Below, piece after piece: positions 36,769-47,781 of a DNA stretch of 64,000 nt. The DNA comes from Tigriopus japonicus (Eukaryota > Arthropoda > Copepoda > Harpacticoida > Harpacticidae): the NCBI GenBank assembly GCA_010645155.1, contig CM021318.1:10158962-10222961 (forward strand), in the 5' to 3' direction. The position numbers and the translations under genes are program-made. The notes beneath the pieces were generated by a model. The model did no database searches. It worked only from the letters and a program-made list of their open reading frames with translations, and had not been told where the DNA came from. The first letter of the stretch is position 1; each line of letters begins with the position of its first letter.

Positions 36769-38293
36769 ATGGCTCACGAACTTAGCTCTTATCGCGATCA
36801 GCATTTCAAGGTGAGTGGCTAAAACAATGGATGTTTGCGTCCCCGGTGGCCTCCCTTCTTCAGCCTCTTGAGATCAATGAAAAAGCTATATAATCTGGGA
36901 TTTTTTGAGGTTTAAAGCTTTCATAGCGTCATCAGCATTGGCAGAAAACATGGACAAATCCACTTCTCACAGGATATGCATGGTACATCAGCCGATATTG
37001 CTAGGGATGAAAATTGGAAATTGGATTGATGTTATTCCATGATAGATTAGGTTGCTGATTTAGTAAGTTGGAATCGAGTTTGATTTTGATGTGTTGAGTT
37101 TGAACGTAAACATGTACAAACGCAAATGACATTGAGAGTCTTTGGATGGCATCAGCTTAAACATGTTTGTCCTGGCATAATTGAAGAGGATGTTTAATGT
37201 CTATTAAAGACAGTACTCAAGGCACGAACAAGTTCGGAAGAAAAGTGTTTTAGTTTGATTTTAAAAGCAACCCCGTTGGTTAAACAAGGGGAAAAGGATA
37301 GAATATAAAGAGCCAACGGCAAAGCAAAGCTCATTTTAATACTATTGGTGTGGCACATTTGCAAAGTTGACTCCGATCCACGTCCAACAACTGCTGCTTG
37401 GAAGCTTAATCTCAGTTCCGGCGCGAACAAAAAAGCCTCCCCACCCTACAAATATGTATCACGTTTGGTTGAAACCTGTTTTTTTAAGGATTTTTTCTCT
37501 CCCCGTCTTTTTTTTTAAAGACATAGATCTCTTCATTAATATGTTGATGTAACGAATTCTGAATGATTATCTTGCTGATTTTTTTAGGGTTCTCGCACGG
37601 AACAGGAACGTCTCTTAGCCCAAAGCTGCACGTTATACGTGGGTAACATGTCGTTCTACACGACAGAGGAACAATTGTACGAGTTATTCGGGAAATGCGG
37701 CGATGTCAAGCGGATTGTCATGGGATTAGACAAGTTCAAGCGGACGCCTTGCGGGTTCTGTTTCATTGAGTTCTATACCCGAGAGGATGGCGAGAATGCC
37801 ATGGCCTATATCAATAGTACCCGTTTGGATGATCGAATCATACGGACGGATTGGGATGCCGGATTTGTTGAGGGACGACAATATGGACGAGGCAAGAATG
37901 GTGGACAGGTAAGACCCATACCCAGACATAACACTTTGTTAATGCATTGGGAGGGGGGAGCTCTAAATAAGCACTACAGAATTGTTAGTTGCCTGAATTC
38001 ATTAGAATTCAGAATATTCAGCTCTTCCAGAAATTAGAATAATCCTAAAGACCAATCACCAAATGACCTAATCATGGTTGTTTGAAATATTACAAGCTAG
38101 GTATAAAATTGCAAGTAAACTTTTGAACAAAATCTTGATATGGGGGCTGTTAAGAAATTAGAAAAATACTCATGGCGGTGTCTTTACTTTTACTTAGGTC
38201 AGAGACGAATATCGCACGGATTTCGATTCAGGACGCGGTGGATATGGCCAAATTATGCAACAGAAGCTCCAATTGGGCGACTTCTTGACGTAA
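36769..38293 (+). CDS. NCBP2: NCBP2/CBP20, small subunit of the nuclear cap-binding complex
   Basis: Binds the m7G cap of Pol II transcripts as a heterodimer with NCBP1, acting in splicing, 3' processing, nuclear decay and, with PHAX, snRNA export. Exons: 36769-36810, 37588-37908 and 38198-38293, all phase 0, giving 152 residues (human 156). The cap-contacting YRDQHF motif is in the 14-residue first exon. The RRM has RNP2 LYVGNM (from residue 30) and RNP1 GFCFIEF. The cap-stacking [13 protein letters not shown], the [13 protein letters not shown] stretch, and the C-terminal VRDEYR...GRGGYG tail are highly conserved. The stop is 120 bases from the convergent NUFIP1 stop. Confidence 0.97.
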
Positions 38294-38413
38294 ATCGAAG
38301 GATCCCTAGGTCTCTCCACCGTGTTTATGCTGTTTCCATTTTGAACAACTGTCCCAATAATAACAATCACCACCACCTATGTGTGCCCATGATTAAGAAA
38401 ATACACGGTCGCT

Positions 38414-40621
38414 TTATTTTTCTTGGGCAAAGAACTCGCGTTGACAAACAAATCGAACACATTGAAGCAATTCTGACCGTTCTTCGCGGATTTCCTTCGT
38501 CAACAGATTCTGTAATAATGTGGAAGGTCGTTTGGGAGCGGAAAATCGTGTCAATTTAGGGAAGAGCACTCGAGCCAAATTCATGGGCCGATTGACTCGC
38601 TGAACACGCGGTAGAGATGCACCAGAATTGGGTATTTTTTTGGGTGGATTCATGGCCAGAGCCTCTTCTACCGAGTTCGGAGCTTCATCGGGATCCTTGG
38701 CTAGGTCATGATGGTCTTGCTTTTTAATGGGCTCCTCGGAGGGAGGATCATTGTCATCGGGTTCCTCGTGATCAGACACCCTCATGGGACTACCAATGGT
38801 GCGACTGATGTTCTCATTGGCCTCCATTACTGTCAGAGTGGCTTCAGATAATGTTCTCAAATTCGCCGTGCCTCGAAACATAGGCACACCTGAACACCAA
38901 TTCTCATCATCACTGTCATCGGATTCGGCCAATTTCAGGGTGGTCTTCTGAACCCGAATCCGGTGTTCGGGTTTGAATTTCTCTTTCTGAGCACTCGTCT
39001 TGGGTCCATGGCGTCTTTGGCGTTTATTCTTGGGCCCATCTCGAGGTTGACCCATCATCTCTGAGGAGGACTCGCCGCCCTTTCTTTGTCGAATCAGTGC
39101 GATTTCTTTTCGTCGTTCTTCCATTTCGCGTTGGCGTTTCTGAACCCATTCATCGATGATGGCTTGTTCGTCTTTGTAGCGTTGATCGCGTTCCGCAACT
39201 CGACGTTGACTTTCGGCCTTTTTGGCCTCTTCTTGAAGGGTGCGAGCATGAGTAGGCCAGGCCTTTTTTCGCTCGGCACGCCAAGTGTCGATCTCTTCTT
39301 GGCTTTGACCACGACACATACGACCATATAATCCACTGGCGTGCAAGTCCAGGATGTGCGTTTCCAGTTGCTTTTAGAGAAAACGAAAGGATTATAGAAT
39401 GTCAAAGATATAAATAGGAGATTATAAGGAAGCAGCTTCATTATGCTTAACTCGAGCGAAGTTGTTATTTCAAGGGACAAATACTGGAAGCATGCTCAAT
39501 GCCAAGGATATTTTTTGTCACGAATCGTTCCGTTCTTATTTCAAAGTTATCAAACCTGCGATGTAATTTTAGTTTCAGTTTCCATCATATTTCAAAGTAA
39601 TATAAAAATTTGCATTTGAACTTCAGCTAATTGTAAAACTTAAATTAGAAATGATAGTAATTAAAAATTATTACTCTTTAAATCAATGCTAGAGTAAATA
39701 TCTTCCATTAGAAATCGATGCAATTGAAATTAATTACAGTTAATCCCATGACTAAACATTGCCAATGACAACTTTACTCCTTCACTTTTACCTTCATCGC
39801 ATTTTCTAAAATCGGACTTTTCACGCAAAAATTTGTTTTCATCGATCCAAGTGTGATTCTGATAACAAAAGCCGTTTTGGACTGAATGTACAGTATGTTA
39901 AAGTCATCGAAGCTGTATACTTCTATCCAACTTTTTAGCCGATTTACCTCTGGGCCGGCGGTAAACGTACACCCTTCCAATCCGCACGTTTCATGTTCTC
40001 GCTCATGTTGGCTCAAAGCTTGAGCCGAATCGAACGTGAGTTCGCACATCTCGCAATACTGTGGCGTTCTGCCGGCTTCCACGGCCAATCGGGGCAGCCA
40101 AAACTCTTCCTAAAACAGGACTATACTCATTAAATCGCAACCAAAGAGGAAGATGCATGACGGATGACGCCAACCTCATCCGGATGAGCCGCGAAATAGG
40201 CCATGCGTTTGCTTTCTTCAATGGATTGAACCTTGTCGCGTTGGAGCTGATACTGTTCCATTTCCGCGGCTTGTCGACTCTGTTTGGCCTTGACCAAGAG
40301 CGAATCGAGCTTGTGTATTTGCATTTGAAGGACCATGTCAATCCAAGGTTTGGCCAAATCCTTTTCCTGTCCATGACGAAGATAATTAAACTAGGGTCCT
40401 AAAAAAATATTGTCCAAGCCACTGCTCACCCGTGGCTTCATGGCCGTACCCCCGCGTCCTCGTCCTCGACCGCGCCCTCGAGATGATCCACGGGCCCCAG
40501 AACCGCCCCGTTGAGGGTGGGCCTCTGATCCTTGGCCTCCGGATCCACTCGGGGATCCACCTTGAACCTGGGCCAATTTTTTGGCTTGGCGTTGATGCCA
40601 ACGAGCTTGTTGACGCCACAT
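38414..40621 (-). CDS. NUFIP1: NUFIP1, nuclear FMRP-interacting protein / box C/D snoRNP assembly factor
   Basis: NUFIP1 tethers SNU13/15.5K to the R2TP-HSP90 machinery during box C/D snoRNP assembly and has been described as a ribophagy receptor in mammals. Exons: 40621-40430, 40366-40175, 40109-39948, 39370-38414, all phase 0, giving 500 residues (human about 495). The N-terminus is an RGG-type low-complexity tract (RGRGRGRGRGG). A C2H2 finger at 147-167 (YCEMCELTFDSAQALSQHEREH split as C-x2-C, H-x3-H) is followed by an atypical C-x4-C...H-x4-H unit (170-192) that spans the exon 3/4 junction. The NUFIP core QEEIDTWRAERKKAWPT follows, then a charged helix and an acidic serine-aspartate patch (AESDDSDDENW). 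The C-terminal LLTKEIREERSELLQCVRF resembles the conserved end of NUFIP1. The call rests on the core motif plus finger architecture. Confidence 0.87.
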
Positions 40622-42448
40622 GATGGATAGATGGATGGATTAGTGGAATGGGATCGGATAAGAGTTCAATCCAAGGATATCTCAAAATCCTTGATCAATC
40701 CATGTGATCTAACTCGATCTACGGCAAGCATGAAAATATTTACAAATAAAGTTGGAAGGGTGACTAGCGTTCCCAGATTTTTTGGACAAAACGGAAGGAA
40801 TATTGGCGGTACACGGTACGGTCTGCATAAACCTTTCAAACAATTTTTCAAAATTTATGCCAAAATTTACACATGGTAGTTAAAATGCTGAAGACACCTC
40901 TTTTATAATGGAATGCTCAATTCAATTTATTTAGAAATCTGAACCAAAGATATTTATAGTCCTGCAGTCACATAAATAATGTGTACGAGGAAGCAACTAC
41001 AATTTAGACAAGAAGTTCAAGTTGAGGATTTTCTTGGTTAGCTTTCATCTAATCTCGTGACGAATTTTGAAGGCTGGTTTGAAATTCTCTATTTGGAAAA
41101 GCGTGTCACTCGGTGAATTCTCCTATCACAACATATATTAACACAAAAGAACGGGGTGAAATTTTCAAAAAATGTGGGCATGTCACACAAAGTCGACAGA
41201 AAATAGCGAAAGAACTCTTCACTATTTCCTCGCAATTAGGCAAAAATAGTACAAAGTACAGCGTTGCTTACTACCCACGGTGTTCCAAATGGCAATTTAT
41301 GTTTGGATCGAAATGCCCAAAGACATCTTGGCACTTTGTGGACCCACAATTCAATGGGAAACGACTTTCCTTTATTGTATTTTGTAAGTTATGGCCCAAG
41401 GAAAAGTTATACACGTAAAATCGATTCTGTCAAATTTACGTTGAAATAGCTCAAAAAATGCATATTGTGACTCAAAATGCATTTACAACAAGATTTTTGG
41501 AAAACATATTTCATAACTATTTAGAGTAAAGTTTAGACTTCACTATGGTGTGTGTTCAGCTAAAATTACAAATTTACAAAAAAACAAAACTAGAAACATC
41601 AACCAAATTTTTCAAAATTTCTAGGTATTACCCAATTTTAAGTGTCATTAACAATTCAAAAGACTTTTCATCGCAAAATGCATTTAAGTGAGCACATTCA
41701 TTCATTATACTACTTTGAGCTATTTTGACATTGACTTCAAAGCTCAAAAAGTTCATTTTCTTTCACGCCTGCTCAACTTAGAAGGTGAGTCTGTATATTT
41801 TGGGAAGCTTGACAATTTCCGAGCTGAACCAACCAGATAGCGCACTTTATGACTTTACTCTTTTATTATAGTGCTCTTTTTCGCGTGTGAGTGTAACGAC
41901 TAACGAGTATTCCTAACCATATTCTCCCCTTTTTAACCTTTCTTTTTATCAAGAGGGTTCTCAAATTTCAGCTGATCATGCAAATTAACCTCTCTTTTGA
42001 ATATTGAAAATTTTATTCTTTCATACTTTGAACTCATCCACCGGTTCAAGAATGACAGATATCATTGAACGCCTTGCCTAAAAGTTGTTCATGGCATTAA
42101 GTTTTTGGTGCTAATACTCGTAGGGGAGAAAGAGAAGGAGGATAGCTCTAGTATCAAGTGGAAATGTTGTTTGAGAAGCAAGGACACTGAGATATGTCGG
42201 AGTTGAACCAAATCCTTAGAGCAGCGTCAGAGCCTCAGGCGAACTTTCAGGTAAACGGATTGTTTGGATCAGTCCCATCAGTCCATCATCGGGACAGAAA
42301 TGTTTCGTGTTGTGATGCTGATATGAACAAAACGATGCAATTCTTTGCTAAAAAGTTGTAGCAACTAACGGTATCATTTGACCTCCTTCCTCTTTTGTTC
42401 GAGGAATGCAACGGATACAACACTAGTCTTATCATAGTTAGCCTTCCA
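40622..42448. other. Intergenic, no recognisable gene
   Basis: Contains the NUFIP1 5' flank on the left and that of the first oxidoreductase on the right. Open frames such as 41113-41418 lack domains and lie in AT-rich sequence. Confidence 0.45.
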
Positions 42449-43849
42449 ATGGACCTCTCAAAAATCCTACCGAAAGTCCTTAAGAAAGGCCAGTCAAAAT
42501 CTTCGCCCTCTACCACGCCCACTAAGACTAATTTCGTGGACGAGGAATGGAGCAAAATTGACGGGCCCATTGCCCGCACCGTTACGGCCGTCCTCATTGG
42601 AGCCGGAATTCGCGGGCAAAACTATGCCTATTTCGCCCTCGACTTCCCTTCACGGATGAAGATTGTGGGCGTGGCGGAGAGTCAAGCCCATCGTCTGAAC
42701 CGAATGAAGCAGAATTTTGGTTTGTCAGATGATGTCTGTTTCTCAGATTGGCGGGATTTGTTGGCCAAGGACAAGATGGCGGATCTGGCCATTGTCTCCA
42801 CTAACGATCGAATGCATCGGGAACCGGCAATTGCTCTGGCCCGTAAAGGCTACCATCTTTTGCTGGAGAAACCCATGGCCGTGGATGAAGTCGAATGCGA
42901 AGATATCGCTCGGGTTTGTCAAGAAGAAAACACTATGGTTGCGGTTTGTCATATTCTCCGATATTTTCCCCCTTGCGTCAAAATTCGCGAGATTATTGAT
43001 ACCGGGGCCATTGGCCAAGTGGTGACAATCAATCACGTGGAGAACATTTTGTACTGGCATTTTGCTCATAGTTATGTTCGAGGCAATTGGCGGAGTGTTT
43101 CTAGCAGTACATTTTCTTTGTTGGCCAAATGTTGTCATGACATTGACTTGATCATGTATTGGATGGGTGATCGGAAGTGCACCAAGATCCAATCCTTTGG
43201 TGGCTTGTACCATTTTCGTGCGTCGCAAAAACCTACAAATGCAACCAATCGATGTTTGGATTGTCCCGTTGAGTCGGAGTGTGCTTATTCGGCTCAAAAA
43301 GTTTACTTGAGGAGTGACAACCAACGACCGCAATGGCCCATGTCTGCCGTTTGCGATATCGAAGACCATCCAGGCGGATATAAGGCCGCTCTGACTGAAG
43401 CCTTGACAACGGGTCCGTACGGTCGTTGCGTTTATGACTGCGATAACGATGTGTGTGATCATCAAATGGTCAACATGGAATTCGAAACTGGAGCCACGGC
43501 CACAATGACCATGAATGCCTTCACCCGCAATATGTGTCGTGAGACGCGGATCTGCGGTACGAAAGGTGAACTGCGATGGGATGGGTCGTCAAAGGGGCCC
43601 ATTTACGTGTACGATTTCAATACCAACACTGAGAAAGCTGTCCGTCCCGACATGATCTCTCCACCTTGCCGTACTGCTGGACATGGAGGAGCAGATTTCT
43701 TCTTGGTCAATAACGTACTGAAAGCCGTGGCTTCAAATGATCCGAGTCTGATATCAAGCGGGATTCTAGACTCATTACGTTCACATAAGCTGGTTTTTGC
43801 CGCCGAAAAATCGCGCAAATTAGGAACCATAGAATCAGTTGACATTTGA
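42449..43849 (+). CDS. Gfo/Idh/MocA-family oxidoreductase, copy 1
   Basis: NAD(P)-dependent oxidoreductase acting on a sugar, inositol or similar polyol; substrate not predictable. Intronless, 466 residues from the ATG of MDLSKILPKV; an in-frame open extension upstream has no ATG. The Rossmann start is VLIGAGIRGQNYAYFAL, the catalytic-lysine motif is EKPMAVDE, and the conserved active-site stretch is CCHDIDLIMYWMG. A cysteine-rich insertion, CLDCPVESEC, sits mid-protein; together with CDCDNDVCDH-like spacing it could bind metal. The protein is longer than simple Gfo/Idh/MocA enzymes (about 350) and recalls the 430-450 residue branch common in bacteria. The N-terminal 25 residues differ from copy 2. 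A 515-base block (43154-43668) is identical to copy 2. The lack of introns amid intron-rich genes is notable. Confidence 0.9.
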   Translation: MDLSKILPKVLKKGQSKSSPSTTPTKTNFVDEEWSKIDGPIARTVTAVLIGAGIRGQNYAYFALDFPSRMKIVGVAESQAHRLNRMKQNFGLSDDVCFSDWRDLLAKDKMADLAIVSTNDRMHREPAIALARKGYHLLLEKPMAVDEVECEDIARVCQEENTMVAVCHILRYFPPCVKIREIIDTGAIGQVVTINHVENILYWHFAHSYVRGNWRSVSSSTFSLLAKCCHDIDLIMYWMGDRKCTKIQSFGGLYHFRASQKPTNATNRCLDCPVESECAYSAQKVYLRSDNQRPQWPMSAVCDIEDHPGGYKAALTEALTTGPYGRCVYDCDNDVCDHQMVNMEFETGATATMTMNAFTRNMCRETRICGTKGELRWDGSSKGPIYVYDFNTNTEKAVRPDMISPPCRTAGHGGADFFLVNNVLKAVASNDPSLISSGILDSLRSHKLVFAAEKSRKLGTIESVDI

Positions 43850-46800
43850 ATGAGCATTCGTAGCTGAACTGATAAGTTAAATGAACTTTAATGTGTCTTT
43901 TTTGATCTGAAAACAATTATTTGGTTTGAAATTTATACTCTAATGGGAATGTGACTGAACAACTTAAACTCTTGTTAAGTCAGAGCAGAGTTTTGAAATT
44001 TATATTACGTATGACTACTCTTAATGTACTGAAAGCAGGGCCACAAATTTTGGTAAAAAATACTGCCAAAAATGTAGCATTTTGTAATTATATTTTTAAT
44101 TAATAATGTAGCGAAATTGGATTTTTTGTTATTGTGTCTTACTTTATGGCTTGGAATAGCTAATAAACTAAATAGATACTGTTACAACTGTAATAAATTC
44201 TGTTTGTTTCTTTTAGCAAAGCACAAAGGTTGGATTGAAAGCTTGATTTTTTCCATAGCGCATTGTGCCCAAACAAACAAATACAGTCTGTTTTGTGGAC
44301 TGTACTAGAGCGCTATAATAAAAGAGTACGCGCATGTGCCATTTTAGTCCCAAGACGCCGGTTCCAGTGTACTGTGGTTCTTAGGTTCGACCTGTTTGAG
44401 GCAACTTTACCTATGCACTATTTACTACCAAATTGACGCTCATGATCTCAGCTTACCTTTGAAAGCATAATGTTTGACCTTATTAGCCTTTGAAGGCCAA
44501 GGCTGGCCAAAACCGTGGGTGCCGGAAGATAGATAACCTTCTCGTTCTCCTTAAACCTCGATGCGCGTTCAAGCCCAGTGCTGCTGTGAATTGACTCGGT
44601 AATGTCAGCTCTTGATGAATCTTCACGCTGATTTGCATTGAGTTTCTTACTTTTTAGGAAAACTTAATCTAACTAGATACGAAATTGATTGGTGAATATT
44701 TAGAACGTCACTTGAAGCCATTAGAGCGTTTTCCTTGCGCACAATATTGCATTGTCATATGAAATGACTTTTTTGTTCAACAATTATCTGGCAGCCTTGG
44801 TGAAGTTGCGCATTCGTAGCACTCGTCAGGCTGACAGTGCTACAGACTGTTATGCCTAACTTTGTAAAAAGTTTTGATATTTTGTACTCATAATATATAT
44901 GACAGAAGCTATTTAAGTAAGTTCTTGCAATTCACCTATCAATTTTTGACTTTGTCACTAATTATTACATGAAACTAAAGAAGGTCATACAGAAGGTACA
45001 CAATGGCAAAGAAAGTTCAGACAGCCAAGAGGAGAGTGAGGAGAGTAAGCTTCAAATTGTGTGCTATCTTATCTAAAACCCAAGAGCCATCGGTAGGAAA
45101 GCTGTGCTGTAAGTTGCCTTGATTATCTCTTTGATTCTATGGCTCTAAAGAACCTTTTTGAGCTAAGCTTGATTGTGAATAATGCCCAAAATCCCCCATG
45201 CTCTCTTTGGCTTTGAACATTGATTTGGAAGTTTGGGGACAAGTATTTGTATTGTGCTAGGGCAAACAAAGGTGCTCGAGGCATATCAAAGAGCGGTTTT
45301 GAAACAATGGTTTCATTTGTACTGTATTGGAAAAGAGCTCCTGAACTGAGGTTTCAATGATCAAGACCAAGAATCATTTAAGCAAGGGTAAAATGCCGTC
45401 ATTTTGTCAAGAAATTGTTTGTCAATGCCCAGTGGTCTCTAAATTTCAAGAAAGCAGTTGTGCTTGTGGCTCAAAAAGAATAGTACAGCAATGGCAAAGT
45501 ATTGCTACTTAACAATACAAGTTCCTCTTTCAGGGTTGTTTAACAACAAAACCTGAAAGTTCCCTGTGGCTTCATCTCCAAGACTAACCAATATCCATGG
45601 ATAAAGGGTTTCTGCCATTTTAAATACTACTTGGGTACCTTGTTCATGAGAGTGTCCAGTGAGTTAAGGCAGGAACCCCTGAAAGGGGTGGACACGAACT
45701 CCGATTTTTGAAAAAATGGTATGAGGCCGAGGCTATATTTTGAAACAATGTCATTCATTCCTTATTAACGAGTAAAACTGTTGAACATGCNNNNNNNNNN
45801 NNNNNNNNNNNNNNNNNNNNNNNNNNNNNNNNNNNNNNNNNNNNNNNNNNNNNNNNNNNNNNNNNNNNNNNNNNNNNNNNNNNNNNNNNNNNNNNNNNNN
45901 NNNNNNNNNNNNNNNNNNNNNNNNNNNNNNNNNNNNNNNNNNNNNNNNNNNNNNNNNNNNNNNNNNNNNNNNNNNTGGGGTTGACCTTTACCAAGGCTAG
46001 GACTTGGCTGGACCCGCTTGAAACACAGAAAACCCCGATTGGCGCACTATCTTTTGGACTCTTGGTCGATTTCCGTTTGATTATCCACTCCCAACATGGC
46101 CGTTTGTACTTCTTGTTTACTTACGAACTCTCGGCCTCATCCGTGTGAGGTTGCGAGCTAGGAAATTCCGCGAGTTCGTATCCAGTATTTATACTATTAT
46201 ATAGGTTATCCCTGGTTAAGGAAACAAAAAATATTCAAGCAGCCATCAAGACTCCCCATATTAGCAGATAGTCAAAAGAGCAAATCAGGTTTAATAACTT
46301 GATGTGAATTCTGTTTGAGTCGGTTTGTGCGAGTCTTGGGGAAAAAATGGAGGTTTTCAGTTGTCTGAATGCAATTTAGGATTTTGGAACCATTAGAAGA
46401 CATTTGGACCAAATAATTTTGCTAAACTAAGCCATCATCAGGTTCCAGCTTGATGTCTTGTGGTCTTGTCAAGTTTTGAGACGTTTTTCTTGTTAGTTTA
46501 TAAAGCTATTCAATCTGTTCTGGAACCATAACCAATTCTTCTCCTCTGCAAAAACAAAACGTCTTGCATTTCAAGACTAGTTAATGTGACTCTAGTTTAT
46601 CTTGTACTCAATTAATCCACCTTAAACCATGTTCACAGATACCCTCAAAATCCAAACCAACTGATCTGTGTGGCTTTTTGAAATAAGAGATCAATACAGC
46701 TCCTGAACACAATCTGGAATAATGGACATAAAAAAAAATGCCAGAAACTAGCTGAGGGATCAGGTTCCTTGGTACCATTGATCACTGGTATGTAAAAGTG

Positions 46801-47781
46801 TTCAGGCTAAAAGTAGCGTTATGGAAAAGTGTTCAGGCTAAAAGGTAGCTGGTTAAAAGAAGTACAGCAAAAGCTACTTTTGGATTTTTTCTTTGATTTT
46901 GGAGAAGTGACGATTTAAAAGATTTTGTTTTGTTTCTGAGGTGACAAAGATTGATGTGTCACACGGTAGACATTGAAAACCGCCATAAGAAGTCTTGGCA
47001 TTTGAGGAAACACTTAACCAGAAATTTTAACCACCGTGGTCCGCAATGGACTAAAAGTAGCATATGCCTTCCCTCCGTTATGGATTAAATGAAATTTCAA
47101 ACAATTGCGGCCTCGAAATGAATGTGGACATTCATCCTTTCCCTAGAAGTGAGAAAAGACATCTTCATAGTATCTTAGGATAAGCCGTGCAGTATGAAAA
47201 TGAGTCTAATCTCGTTGGAAGACTAAGGAAGTTCCTAGGCCATTTTGAAAGAATACACAAATTTGTTTCAAAGAAAACGTAAAACGGAAAGAAATAGCAC
47301 GCAAAAGACAGGAAACTTTCGATCTCAATTAAAAAGGGACATCTTGCATGTTTCATAAGAAATTATTCGAGTAATTGCATCTTGCACCCGCTTCGGCTTG
47401 TGTTGAAAATTCAAGCAATCTTAGCTCATATGACTCAATGAAATGAGTGTCCCACGTCGCCATGAAGCGAACTTGTCAAGAGCGCACGAGCTTGCATCGA
47501 CAATGCCGATGTCCTGCTGTTCCATGGAACTCCTAAATAGTGAAGTCTCGATCCGTCCGCCGTTCACTCTATACTCTCAATGTTTGACCAAAATAGATGC
47601 TGAGCTCTCTCCCCATGCTCATTTGCCCTCACACACTGATATGGGTCCAACTCAATTTCACTCAAGACTGGACAGTGGACAGTGAAAAGCAACAGGAAAA
47701 GTGTCCCTGGAACTAAAGTGGAGCGGAAAATGACACGGAAAAAACTTAAGTTAGTGAATGCATTTTGAGTGATTGAAAACC
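43850..47781. other. Intergenic with an assembly gap
   Basis: No gene recognised. The 185-base gap at 45791-45975 is flanked by gaggccgag (45724) and ctcggcctc (46131), a possible inverted pair. A short direct repeat, aagtgttcaggctaaaa, occurs at about 46796 and 46832. The right end is the 5' region of the ZAD zinc-finger gene. Confidence 0.45.
45791..45975. other. Assembly gap (185 N)
   Basis: Run of unknown bases between the first oxidoreductase gene and the zinc-finger gene; content not visible. Confidence 0.99.

Noticed and set aside
42743..43465. 240-codon minus-strand frame inside oxidoreductase copy 1, with an equivalent in copy 2 at 49260-49982
   Set aside because: It is the shadow of the real plus-strand coding sequence, preserved only because the two copies are nearly identical.
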